60,029 bases of DNA from Methylobacterium jeotgali (GTDB taxonomy: Bacteria; Pseudomonadota; Alphaproteobacteria; Rhizobiales; Beijerinckiaceae). The notes beneath the pieces were generated by a model, which saw nothing but the letters and a program-made list of their open reading frames with translations, ran no database searches and was not told the origin of the DNA. Where the stretch lies: assembly GCF_022179345.1 (NCBI RefSeq), contig NZ_BPQR01000041.1, forward strand, positions 1 to 60,029, in the 5' to 3' direction. Both the position numbers and the translations under genes were made by a program. Of the stretch, positions 51,537 through 60,010 are shown piece after piece (position 1 is the stretch's first letter; every line of letters starts with the position of its first letter).

Positions 51537-51875
51537 TTACTTGGCCACCAGCGTCGCCCGCGCTTCCGGATGGAAGTCGTCGAAGACGTCGTAGGTGCCG
51601 GGATCGATGGTGCGGAACACGATGGCCGAGGTCACGCCCGCCGCCAGCACCTTCTCGCGCTTCAGGTCGAGGCTCTCGAACTCGACCGGGGAAGTGCCGG
51701 TGTTCGAGATCTCGAGCTTGAATCGGGTCTTGGCCGGCACCTCGATGACGGAGGGGATGATGACGCCGTCGCGCATCTCCACCTTGACCACCGGCATCTC
51801 CTCCGCGCGCGCCGACGCGGCCGCCGAGAGGACGGCGAGCGCGAGCGCGGCGGAGCGAAGGAGGGCGTGGGACAT
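51537..51875 (-). CDS. ftrB: Periplasmic cupredoxin-domain protein (FtrB)
   Basis: A 112-aa protein with a signal peptide (cleavage after ARA near residue 24) and a single cupredoxin fold. Conserved family pieces are SPVEFESLDLKREKVL, DPGTYDVFDDFHPEA and the terminal LVAK. It lacks cysteine, so it is not a type I blue-copper site; the FHPEA histidine and methionines may bind copper or iron. In FtrABCD it partners the P19-like FtrA in oxidising Fe(II) before transport. I start at ATG 51875; the upstream extension overlaps ftrA and lacks a signal sequence. Confidence 0.9.
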   Translation of the reverse strand: MSHALLRSAALALAVLSAAASARAEEMPVVKVEMRDGVIIPSVIEVPAKTRFKLEISNTGTSPVEFESLDLKREKVLAAGVTSAIVFRTIDPGTYDVFDDFHPEARATLVAK

Positions 51876-51904
51876 CGGGGCCGGGTTCGATGGATGGTCC
51901 GGGC

Positions 51905-52465
51905 TCAATAGGCGCCCTTCTTGCCGGTTCCGGCGAAGGTGAAGTCCTGGATCACGTCGAAGGGCTTGAACCACTCGGCGACCCCGGTCTCCTTGTCGAC
52001 GTGGCGACCGAAATGCTGCGCCGGTCCGGGGGGCGCCACGGTCAGCTTGAGGCGGTAGCGCCCGGGGCCGGAGAGCTTGACGTTGTCGCCGTAGTGGGGG
52101 CCGTCGTTGGCGACCATCTGCATCAGGGAGCCGCTCACCTTCGGCCCGGTGGCGGCGTCGCCCTCGAGCTTGGTGATCTCGAAGCTCACGGCCAGCGCCG
52201 GCACCCAGTCGCCCTCGGCGAAGCCGTTGCGGTTGTCCTTGGCGGCGCGGATGTCGGCCTCGAGATGGATGTCGGACTGCGCGGCCGCGCGCATCATGTC
52301 CGGCGGATCCATCTCGATGGGCTGGAGATAGACCGCGGCCACCTCGAGCCCGTCGCGGGTGGTGGGCGGGCCGATCGGCGTCTCCTTGGCGAGCGCGGAC
52401 CCGGCCAGCGCGGGCGCGAGCAGCAGGGCGGCAGCGAGGCCGAGACGGCGTGCGGCGATCAGCAT
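51905..52465 (-). CDS. ftrA: P19-family periplasmic high-affinity iron-binding protein (FtrA)
   Basis: A 186-aa protein with a signal peptide (1-26) and a P19 immunoglobulin-like fold. The copper/iron ligand set of P19 is conserved in place: H67 and E69 in SDIHLEAD, M115/M117 in SLMQM, H124 in DGPHYGDNV and H155 in GRHVDKETG. It binds periplasmic iron for the FTR1 permease. It is first in the ftrABDC operon with a candidate Irr/Fur-like box 60 bp upstream (52525-52541). Confidence 0.95.
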   Translation of the reverse strand: MLIAARRLGLAAALLLAPALAGSALAKETPIGPPTTRDGLEVAAVYLQPIEMDPPDMMRAAAQSDIHLEADIRAAKDNRNGFAEGDWVPALAVSFEITKLEGDAATGPKVSGSLMQMVANDGPHYGDNVKLSGPGRYRLKLTVAPPGPAQHFGRHVDKETGVAEWFKPFDVIQDFTFAGTGKKGAY

Positions 52466-52524
52466 GAGCGTGCCTTAGACCCGGCCGGCCGGCCGCGAAA
52501 GAGGCAAGTTCGCCACATACACAA

Positions 52525-52541
52525 ATGAGAATAGTTATAAT
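52525..52541 (-). promoter_or_regulatory. Candidate iron-responsive (Irr/ICE- or Fur-like) box before ftrA
   Basis: ATGAGAA-TAG-TTATAAT sits in an AT-rich island in an otherwise very GC-rich region. It matches 10 of 14 arm positions of the Irr (ICE) pattern TTTAGAA-N3-TTCTAAA and also resembles a Fur 7-1-7 box. Its place upstream of ftrABDC fits iron control. Which regulator binds cannot be told. Confidence 0.5.
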
Positions 52542-52612
52542 CTACCCGAGGCTTAGCCCGCTCGCCGGATGCGGGTGGCGAGGCCCGCCGATCGCTGCCG
52601 GGAACACCCGCG

Positions 52613-54121
52613 CTAGCGCGGAAGACCCGGCAGGCGCGGGGCGCGGGCCGAGCCGTCGATGAACTCGAAATGCTCGGAGCGGTTCAGGGTGTGGATCCGC
52701 GAGCCGCCCCAGAGCGGCCCGGATCGGATCACGGTCTCCACCGTCTGCGCGTAGCCTTCGTCGTCAAGGCGATCGATCCGGGCGAGAGCGAGGGCGTTTC
52801 CGTAGCCGCGCTCGCAGTTCTGCGCCGGGCGGATCAGGCGGCCGTTGCGCGAGATGATGCGCCCGGCGGGCCGCGCGGAGGCGATGTCGACGAGCACGGG
52901 ATTGGCCGGGTGCGGCGTCCACGGCCCGCGAAAATCCGGCGCCGACCAGACATGCAGCGCGTCGGAGAAGGAGCCGCCGCCGAACGGCGCCTCGGCGCGA
53001 GCCGGGCAGACCGTCGCGAGCATCCACCAACGCCCGTCCTTCTGGATCAGCGTGGCGTCGCTGGCGACGAGGCCGGAGACCAGGGTCGCCTCCTTCCGCC
53101 AGCCGCCTGGAAAGTCCGTCGCGCGGTAGAGGTCGATCGTCTCCGCGGCCCCGCTCTCGGGGATCATCCAGACCGAGCCTTCGGCCTCGAACACGAAGGG
53201 GTAGGAGAGGTGGTGGGGCTCCTCCAGCACCGGAACCGGCGTGCCCTTCGGCCCCCCGGGGCCGAAGCGGAGCGCCGAGATCACGCCCTTGTCGATCGCG
53301 TGGATGTACTCCTCGACGAAGACGAAGCCTTCGCCGTCCCGTTCGATCGGGAACGGGTCCGCGTAGAAGCGGCGCCCGTCGTCCGGCATGTCCGTCCAGC
53401 CGGTCTCGGGATGGCGGCGCAGGTCGATGAGGTCCGGCCCGTCCAGCCGGCGCCAGCCGACCCGCCAGTGGGGCGCCCGATAGCAGAGATGATAGAGCCG
53501 CTGCGCGATCGAGCGTGCAAGCAGCCGGCCGCCATAGGCGGCGAGGTAGGAGGCCGGCAGCCTGGGCAGAGGCACGGCGGGCTGCGGCGCGGCGGTCCCG
53601 TCGCCGGCCGGAGGCCGCCGGAGGGCGGCCTCGACCATCCCGGCCGTGCGCACCAGCGCGTCGTTGAAGGAGGGCAGCAGCAGTCCGCGCATCTCGGTGC
53701 CGACCCGCCCGGCGATGAGGGGACGCCCGTTCTCGGAGATCGCGACGAAGGGCGCGTGTCCGGCGAGCAGGCTGCCGAGAAGCGCCGCCTCTCCGGGCGC
53801 CCCGTCGAAGGTCAGGCGCAGCGTCCGGGCAGCGCCTTCCGGCGCGTCGCCGCAGAGGTCGAGGAGCAGGTCCGGAACGCCATCCCCCATCGGATAGGCG
53901 GCGAAGGCGGGATCGCGGGCAGGCTCCTGCGCGCCGGTCCGCGGCATCCGCGCGATCAGGCTTTCGAGGGAGAACAGGGTGTCAGCGCCCTCCGGCCAGC
54001 CGACCGGCCCCGGGCGGGCATCGACCTCGACGCGGGTGTCGGGCAGACCGGCGAGGCGCGCCAGAAGCTGCTCGTGCCAGCGCCGCGGACGCCGGCCGTC
54101 GATGCGGACGCGGATCCTCAC
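52613..54121 (-). CDS. GH43-fold glucosamine-inositolphosphorylceramide-transferase-like protein of a polysaccharide locus
   Basis: A 502-aa soluble protein. The first about 200 residues are a poorly conserved, formyltransferase-like segment. Residues about 235-490 form a five-bladed beta-propeller of the GH43/GH32 superfold with FYADPFPIERDGEGFVFVEEY in part, HHLSYPFVFE, MIPESGAAETIDLYRA and LVSGLVASDATLIQKDGRWWML in part. Such proteins recur in exopolysaccharide clusters and may transfer or bind sugars. The reaction is unknown. The start is GTG 54121. It is divergent from the Wzc-like gene and shares a 383-bp intergenic region with it. Confidence 0.78.
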   Translation of the reverse strand: MRIRVRIDGRRPRRWHEQLLARLAGLPDTRVEVDARPGPVGWPEGADTLFSLESLIARMPRTGAQEPARDPAFAAYPMGDGVPDLLLDLCGDAPEGAARTLRLTFDGAPGEAALLGSLLAGHAPFVAISENGRPLIAGRVGTEMRGLLLPSFNDALVRTAGMVEAALRRPPAGDGTAAPQPAVPLPRLPASYLAAYGGRLLARSIAQRLYHLCYRAPHWRVGWRRLDGPDLIDLRRHPETGWTDMPDDGRRFYADPFPIERDGEGFVFVEEYIHAIDKGVISALRFGPGGPKGTPVPVLEEPHHLSYPFVFEAEGSVWMIPESGAAETIDLYRATDFPGGWRKEATLVSGLVASDATLIQKDGRWWMLATVCPARAEAPFGGGSFSDALHVWSAPDFRGPWTPHPANPVLVDIASARPAGRIISRNGRLIRPAQNCERGYGNALALARIDRLDDEGYAQTVETVIRSGPLWGGSRIHTLNRSEHFEFIDGSARAPRLPGLPR

Positions 54122-54504
54122 GGCCTCTGGCCCTGCACCGGGGCCGGCGTCCGCGGAAGTCTCCGGGGCGGAGGAGGATGAGGGATCTGCACGGAGGGCT
54201 CGCGAAGGCGTTCGCGATCTGTACGGGGCCGGCGCCGTTCCTGTCCAGGCACGGCCCGCGCCGAGTTCGGCCGAGAGCCAAGATTAAGGCTTAATAAGCC
54301 TTTCGGGATGACGTTTCGTCCACCAAGCCGGGACCAAAAGCCCGCCGCAGGGTCCTATCCCAATCACAGGCCCCGCTCCGTAAGCGATTTCTGCATGAAT
54401 CCCGTTCAATCAGTTTGGAAAGAGGCAATCGAGTCCGCATGAGAATTGCGTGATTCGAGACTGATCGACCTCCTTGTCGCATTTTGAAGCAATGTTGGCT
54501 TGGC
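54122..54504. promoter_or_regulatory. Divergent intergenic region of the exopolysaccharide locus
   Basis: No convincing gene is present. The region is AT-richer than its flanks from about 54280 to 54500, as expected for promoters. It contains two perfect palindromes: TCGCGAA-GGCG-TTCGCGA (54200-54217) and AAGGCTT-AAT-AAGCCTT (54286-54302). The second is a good operator candidate for a dimeric regulator. Confidence 0.5.
54286..54302. repeat. Operator-like palindrome AAGGCTT-AAT-AAGCCTT
   Basis: A perfect 7-bp inverted repeat with a 3-bp centre lies between divergent exopolysaccharide genes, about 200 bp before the Wzc-like start. Its symmetry and AT-rich setting suggest a regulator site. Confidence 0.4.
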
Positions 54505-56610
54505 GTGACACAGATTGATCGAACACTCGCCGTCGCTCCCTGGGTCGATCCCGCCGGGATGCGCGGCTTCGAGCCCGCCCAGCCCGACACCACGGCCGAC
54601 GTGGCCGATCTCGGCCGTATCCTCGCGCGCCGGCGCAGCCTCATCCTCGGCACCGCCGCGCTGCTCGGCCTTCTGGCGACGCTCTACGCCTTCCTGACCC
54701 CCTCCCTTTACACGGCCGTCTCGCAGATCCTCATCGACCCCCGCGACCGGCAGGTCGTCACCAACGACATCAATCCCGGCGCGCTCTCGCCCGACGGCGG
54801 CGTCACGCAGGTCGAGAGCCAGGTCCGGGTGATCGAGTCCGAATCCGTCCTGTCGCGGGCTGTGGCTGAGGCCGGCCTCGTGGACGATCCCGAGTTCGGC
54901 GCGCCCTCCGACGGCATCGTCGCCCGCACCATGCGTTCGCTGCGCGAGTCGATCCTCGGCGCCGCGCCCCCCGTCGACGCCAGGCAGCGGGCGCTGGACA
55001 ACCTGCGCCGCCGGCTGGCGGTGAAGCGGGCCGACAAGGTGTTCGTGGTCGACGTCATCGTCACGACGAGGAACCCGGAGAAGTCGGCGCGGATCGTCAA
55101 CGCCATCGCCCGCGCCTACCTCGTCGACCAGAGCGCCTCGCGGGCCCAGGCGGCGGAGCGCGCCTCGGGCGAGCTGCTGGCCCGCCTCGACGACCTTCGC
55201 GCCGCCGTGAACGCCGCCGACGACAAGCTCGAGACCTTCAAGGCGCAGAACGGGCTCATCGCCTCCAGCGGCCGCCTCGTGAACGAGCAGCAGCTCACCG
55301 ACTCCAACACCCGCCTCACCGCCGCCCGCGGCCGTACCGCCGAGGCCAAGGCGCGGCTCCAGGGCATCCGCGACGCCCGCGGCCGCGTCGTCGGCTCCGG
55401 CGCGACGCCGGAAGCGATCCAGTCCACCGTGATCGAGCGCCTGCGCTCGCAATACGCGGAGCTCGCCGCCAAGGAGGCGGACCTGCGCACCCAGCTCGGC
55501 GAGCGCCATCCCTACATCGCCGCGACCCGCACGCAGATGCAGGACGTCCGCCGCCTCATCGACGGTGAGCTGAACCGCATCGCCCAGGCCGCCGAGACCG
55601 AGTACCAGCGGGCGCAGGCCAACGAGACGGCGGTCGCCGGCGAGCTGGAGCGGCTCCAGAAGGCTTCGGCCGTCACCGCCCAGTCGAGCGTGCGCCTGCG
55701 CGAGCTGGAGCGCGAGGTCGAGGCGAGCCGCGCCGTCTACAACGGCTTCCTGCTGCGCTCCCGCGAGATCAAGGAGCAGGCCGGCGTCGACACCACCAAC
55801 GCCCGCATCATCTCCGTCGCGCAGCCGCCGCAGGACCGGAGCTGGCCGCCGCGCTTCTTCATCATCGCCGCCGCCCTCGCCAGCGGCCTTGGCATCGGCA
55901 CCGGCCTGGCGCTCGCCAAGGAGTACATCGAGCCGACCGTGCTCTCCCGCGCCCAGGTCGAGCGCCTGTGCCGGGCACCTGTGGTCGGCATCCTGCCGCG
56001 GCTGACGAACCCCGCCGGCGGCGCCAGCGCCACGGCCGCGAGCTTCGCCATCGATCATCTCGCCGGCCCGAGGCGCGGGCCGCAGGACGCGCGCTCGACG
56101 AGCGTGCTCGTCACCTCCGGCAGCGCCGACGCCGCAGAGCGTCGCGACGCCATCGACCTCCTCGCTGCCGTCGCCGTGGCGCGGGGCGACCGGGTGCTGG
56201 TGATCGACGCCGACTCCCGCGGCGTGCATCCGAACGAGCGCGGGCTCCTCGACATCCTGCGCGGCGAGGAGAGCCTTCACGCGGTCTGCGTGGAGGATGC
56301 CGCCACGGGCGCGCGCCGCCTCGGTCTCGGCGACGCCACGAAGCCGGTGCGCGAGGCGATGCAGCACGAGAATGTCGAGCGGTTCATGGCCGCCGTGCGC
56401 AATCGCTTCGAGCTGATCCTCATCAACGGCGGCACGCTCTCGGAGAACCTGCGCGTCGGGCCTCTCGCCGGCTCCGCAGACCGCCTGCTGCTCGTCGTGC
56501 GCAACGGCGAGACCCGGCAGCGCGACCTCCTGACGATCCTCGACGCGGCCAACGCCCTCGGCCGCCCCGTCTCCGCGACCCTGCTGATCGACCAGCGCAA
56601 AGCGGCGTGA
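54505..56610 (+). CDS. Wzc/GumC-like polysaccharide co-polymerase with degenerate kinase domain
   Basis: This 701-aa chain-length determinant controls exopolysaccharide polymerisation and export. It has a first membrane helix (about 45-65), a Wzz domain, a long periplasmic coiled coil (about 210-440), a second helix (about 452-474) and a C-terminal BY-kinase-like domain from about 530. That domain keeps the Walker A'-like VLVIDAD but has no P-loop: where GxxGxGK(S/T) is expected the sequence reads SGSADAAERRD. The tyrosine cluster is also missing. It is therefore probably a pseudokinase. I start at GTG 54505; TTG 54484 and ATG 54559 are alternatives. Its stop overlaps the polymerase gene by one base. 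Confidence 0.88.
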   Translation: MTQIDRTLAVAPWVDPAGMRGFEPAQPDTTADVADLGRILARRRSLILGTAALLGLLATLYAFLTPSLYTAVSQILIDPRDRQVVTNDINPGALSPDGGVTQVESQVRVIESESVLSRAVAEAGLVDDPEFGAPSDGIVARTMRSLRESILGAAPPVDARQRALDNLRRRLAVKRADKVFVVDVIVTTRNPEKSARIVNAIARAYLVDQSASRAQAAERASGELLARLDDLRAAVNAADDKLETFKAQNGLIASSGRLVNEQQLTDSNTRLTAARGRTAEAKARLQGIRDARGRVVGSGATPEAIQSTVIERLRSQYAELAAKEADLRTQLGERHPYIAATRTQMQDVRRLIDGELNRIAQAAETEYQRAQANETAVAGELERLQKASAVTAQSSVRLRELEREVEASRAVYNGFLLRSREIKEQAGVDTTNARIISVAQPPQDRSWPPRFFIIAAALASGLGIGTGLALAKEYIEPTVLSRAQVERLCRAPVVGILPRLTNPAGGASATAASFAIDHLAGPRRGPQDARSTSVLVTSGSADAAERRDAIDLLAAVAVARGDRVLVIDADSRGVHPNERGLLDILRGEESLHAVCVEDAATGARRLGLGDATKPVREAMQHENVERFMAAVRNRFELILINGGTLSENLRVGPLAGSADRLLLVVRNGETRQRDLLTILDAANALGRPVSATLLIDQRKAA

Positions 56611-57914
56611 TGGCAGGCGCGGGCTTCCAGGCCGCCACGCTCGGGACGGGCGCCTACGCGCGGCGCCCGGGTCTGGCTGCGCGGAGCGAGCGGGCGCTGC
56701 TGTGCCTGCTCGTCCTCGTGCTGCTAGCCGTCTCGGGCGGCCTGCTCTGGGTCGTCGGCCTCAACTACGAGGGCCTGACCGGCTCGGCACCCCAGAAGAT
56801 CCATCCGGCGACCTACCTCGCCGTGCTGCTCGTGGGCTGGAACGCGCTGCGCGCCGGCAACCCGGTCGCCTACGCGGCGGAGGCGGCGCGGGCGCGCCCG
56901 GCGAGCGCGCTCTTCGCCGGCGTCGGCCTCACCCTGCTGGTGCTGATCGCGGCGCGCGGCGGCGCGGGGCTCGCCGGCTCCATCGACACCTACGTGCTGC
57001 CGGCTCTCGTCGTCGTGCTCCTCGCCGACCGGGACGAGATGACCCTGAAGCGCCTGGAGACCATCATCCACGCGGTGATGTTCGCCAACGCGGCGCTCGG
57101 CCTGTTCGAGCTCGTGAGCGGGCAGCGCTACTTCCCCTTCCGCCTCGACGGCCAGGTCTTCGAGACCGACACCCGATCCGCCGGCCTCCAGGGGCACCCG
57201 CTCACCAACGCGACGCTCACCGCCTGCTACGTGCTGATGCTGGTCACGGGCGGCGGCACGCTGAGCCCGGCGCGGCGCGTGGCGATGATCGGCTTCCAGT
57301 TCGTCGCCCTCGTCGCCTTCGGCGGCCGCTCGGCGGCGGTGGTCGCGCTGATCTTCTCGGCGGGCTACGTGCTCGTGCCCCTGCACCGGACCCTGCGGGC
57401 CGGGCGCGTGCCGCTGCTTGCCGCCACCGCGCTCGTCTTCCTCGTGACCCTGATCCCGATCGGGATCGGGGGGCTCGCCGCGACCGGCTTCTTCGACTCG
57501 CTGCTCGCGCGCTTCCAGTCGGACGGCGGCAGCGCCAACGCGCGCATCGAGATGTTCGAGCTGTTCGGCCGGCTCTCGCTGCACGACATCATCGTCGGGC
57601 CCGACCCGAACGTGGTCGAGAGCCTGCGGCGCATCAACGGGCTCGAATGGGGCATCGAGAACCCGATCATCAAGAACGCGCTCTACCACGGCGCCTTCAT
57701 GGCCGCGGTCGAGGTCTTCACCTGCGGGCTGTTCCTCTACGAGGTCAGCCGCCAGTGCCGGCGGGGCCTCGCCCTGCCGATGATCGCCTTCGTGATGCTG
57801 GTGAACACCTACGAGAGCCTCGGCGGCAAGACCACGCTGCTCGCCAAGTTCGCGGTGATGCTGCTGGTGCTCTACCGGCCCTGGCCGGGCGGGCGGCCTA
57901 CGGGCCGGCCTTGA
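56610..57914 (+). CDS. VpsF/Wzy-like polysaccharide polymerase (O-antigen-ligase superfamily)
   Basis: A 434-aa membrane protein with about ten to eleven helices. It has the VpsF-type signature: a large loop containing RLDGQVFETDTRSAGLQGHP in part, FGGRSAAVVAL, and ARFQSDGGSANARIEMFELF in part with the conserved arginine before the last helices. It is likely the repeat-unit polymerase of the exopolysaccharide. The ATG at 56610 overlaps the stop of the Wzc-like gene (TGATG). The 3' end overlaps the convergent GH5 gene by 17 bp. Confidence 0.88.
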   Translation: MAGAGFQAATLGTGAYARRPGLAARSERALLCLLVLVLLAVSGGLLWVVGLNYEGLTGSAPQKIHPATYLAVLLVGWNALRAGNPVAYAAEAARARPASALFAGVGLTLLVLIAARGGAGLAGSIDTYVLPALVVVLLADRDEMTLKRLETIIHAVMFANAALGLFELVSGQRYFPFRLDGQVFETDTRSAGLQGHPLTNATLTACYVLMLVTGGGTLSPARRVAMIGFQFVALVAFGGRSAAVVALIFSAGYVLVPLHRTLRAGRVPLLAATALVFLVTLIPIGIGGLAATGFFDSLLARFQSDGGSANARIEMFELFGRLSLHDIIVGPDPNVVESLRRINGLEWGIENPIIKNALYHGAFMAAVEVFTCGLFLYEVSRQCRRGLALPMIAFVMLVNTYESLGGKTTLLAKFAVMLLVLYRPWPGGRPTGRP

Positions 57915-59157
57915 GCCCGAGGGCTGCGGCCACCGCCGGATCGAGCCGGCGGGTCGCCTCGTCCATGATGCCGAGCCCGTCGAAGATGTTGTGCACGGCC
58001 CAGGGGAAGCCCGCCGCCTCCGCCGCTTCCCGCATGTCGCGCAGGTAGCGGGCCCGGTCGGGCGCGTCGGAGGCGGTGTAGCGCGCGTCGCTCTTCAGCG
58101 CGCCGAACTCGCCGAGCAGGATGTCGCCCGCCGGAATGCCGTAGATCGAGGCCCAGGCCGAGACCGGCGCCAGCGCCCGGTCGAGGAAGGCGCGGTCCGG
58201 CGCGGCGGCGAAGTACTCGGTGAGCTTCGATTCGGTGAGCGCGTAGACCGCGCGCTTCTCGGCTTCGGTCGACTGCCGGTCCGCTCGCATCCGCTCGCGG
58301 ACCCGCGCGAGTGTGCGCTCGCGGGTGCCGGCGCTGCCCGGCCAGGGCACGCCGTTGAGCGAGCGGTAGAGCGGATCGCCGATCCACGGCGCGCCCTGGT
58401 GGCTGAACAGGTACGGCTCGTAGCAGTGGAACGTGAAGAGCACCGGCCCGAGCGCCCGGATCGGCTCCGGATCGAGGCCGACGAGCCCCTGGACCATGCT
58501 GCCGCAGGCCCCCGTCGCGACGAGGGTGAGCGCGGGCGCCTCGCGACGCGCGGCCTTCAGCAGGCCGTCCTGAACCCGCGTCCAGGCGCCGGCTCCGCAG
58601 GCCTGCGGCGGCTCGTTGACGGGCTCCAGCGCCACCTTGTCCTGCGAGCGCTTCGTCAGCCGCCTCGCGATCTCGGCGACGAGGCCGCGATAGGCGGGCA
58701 GCAGCGGCGCGGCCTCCGAGCCGTAGAGGTTCGCCGGGCTGTAATGGTGCGTCGCCTCGTTGCCCTGCACGTTGACGACGACCTTGAGTCCCTCCCCCAG
58801 GCAGAGGTCTATGGCGGCCGTCAGCTCGCCAAGCAGGATCTCCCGGTGCGGCCCGATGAAGGCCAGGAACGGCCCCGGATCGAAGGGCAGCCGCACGAAA
58901 TCGAGACCGGCCTGCGCCAGCCGTCGGAGGTCGGCGCGGGTCGGCACCGGACGCTCCGGCTGGAAGGGCGGCCAGTCGAAATCCCGGCGCGGCGCCGGGA
59001 ATTCCCGCGTCAGCGAGAACCAGGGCCAGAGGTTGATGCCGCGCTTCAGGCGCAAGGGGGCCGGCGCGGCTCCGAGGGCGGCTCCGGCTGGAAGGGCGAG
59101 CGCCGCCCCGCCGCCGAGGAGCAGCCCGCGCCGGGTCGGGCCGGGCAGCGGTCTCAT
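57898..59157 (-). CDS. Exported GH5-family glycoside hydrolase (endoglucanase-like)
   Basis: A 419-aa protein with a Tat-like signal (TRRGLLLGGG, twin Arg at 9-10, cleavage near residue 30) and a GH5 (beta/alpha)8 barrel. The acid/base E182 is in LEPVNEPP and the nucleophile E350 in LLGEFGALK. The N-terminal RGINLWPWFS, the HCYEPYLF strand and GNEATHHY fit the clan. Within exopolysaccharide loci such enzymes trim or release the polymer, so this one may process the product of the neighbouring polymerase. Its ATG overlaps the upstream glycosyltransferase stop (ATGA). Confidence 0.92.
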   Translation of the reverse strand: MRPLPGPTRRGLLLGGGAALALPAGAALGAAPAPLRLKRGINLWPWFSLTREFPAPRRDFDWPPFQPERPVPTRADLRRLAQAGLDFVRLPFDPGPFLAFIGPHREILLGELTAAIDLCLGEGLKVVVNVQGNEATHHYSPANLYGSEAAPLLPAYRGLVAEIARRLTKRSQDKVALEPVNEPPQACGAGAWTRVQDGLLKAARREAPALTLVATGACGSMVQGLVGLDPEPIRALGPVLFTFHCYEPYLFSHQGAPWIGDPLYRSLNGVPWPGSAGTRERTLARVRERMRADRQSTEAEKRAVYALTESKLTEYFAAAPDRAFLDRALAPVSAWASIYGIPAGDILLGEFGALKSDARYTASDAPDRARYLRDMREAAEAAGFPWAVHNIFDGLGIMDEATRRLDPAVAAALGLKAGP

Positions 59158-60010
59158 CCGGCCCGCGTCGGGAGGCCGTCGCCCGCCCTGCCCTGCTCCG
59201 GGAGCCGGGCCGGGCCGGTGCCGGCAAGCGCGCGAAGCTCACTCTCGTAGGTCGCGAGGATGGTGTCCCAGTCGAACTCGGCGGAGCGGGCGCGGGCGGC
59301 CTGCCGGGCGGCGGCCACGGCGGCATCGTCGGCGATCACCCGGTCGAGGGCCGCGGCGCAGCCCTCCGAGTCGCGGAAGTAGAACTGCCCCGGCCCCGCC
59401 GTGCCGCGGTTGTAGGGATTGTCGTGGGCGATCACGGCGCTGCCGGCCCACAGCGCCTCGACCAGCGACGGGTTGGTGCCGCCGACCGTATGGCCGTGCA
59501 GGTAGGCGCGGGCATGGAAGCGCAGCGCCTTCACCATGGCGGGGTCGTAGATCGCGCCGGGGAACAGCACCTCGTCGCTGGCCGACGCGCGCAGGGCGCG
59601 ATGGTACTCGCGCTCCTGCGAGAGATTGCCGAGCACCACAAGCTTCACGCCCCGGCGCTTGGTGGAGAAGGCCTCCACCAGGGTGTGGATGTTGTTGTCG
59701 GGCTCGATGCGGGCGATCGAGACGAGGTAGCGGTCCGGCGCCAGGCCCATCGCCTCGATCGGCGCCGGGGCGGCCGCCTCGACGGGATCGCCGCCGTAGG
59801 GAATCGTGGCGATGGCGCTGCGCGGGCGGCGCGTCGCGAGATGGTCGGCGATGATCGGATGGTCGGCCACGAGCCGGTTCGAGGCCCAGGCGGCGATCCA
59901 CTCGTTGACCCAGAACCAGGCGCGCACCGGCATCGACCATTTCGGCCGCTTCCACTCGATGCCGTCCATGTTGGTGAGGATCGGCCTTCCTGCCCTGGCT
60001 GCGCCTCGCC
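59154..60010 (-). CDS. GT4 glycosyltransferase, N-terminus cut by the window edge (partial)
   Basis: This is the C-terminal part (about 285 residues) of a GT4 glycosyltransferase of the DUF1972 type. It enters at RAGRPILTNMDGIEWKRPKW, the conserved acceptor-side motif, and continues with VADHPIIADHL, YLVSIARIEPDNNIHTLVEAF in part and the nucleotide-sugar HGHTVGGTNPSLVEALWAGS in part with the E-x7-E region. About 110-130 N-terminal residues are missing. The reading frame is good to about 60010; beyond that the fold-back arm introduces an in-frame TGA (60024-60026). It likely adds a sugar to the exopolysaccharide repeat unit and is coupled to the GH5 gene. Confidence 0.9.

Noticed and set aside
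54284..54295. TTAA-N3-TTAA near 54284 as a CtrA box.
   Set aside because: The spacer is 3 instead of 7 bases; the palindrome AAGGCTT-AAT-AAGCCTT explains the sequence better.
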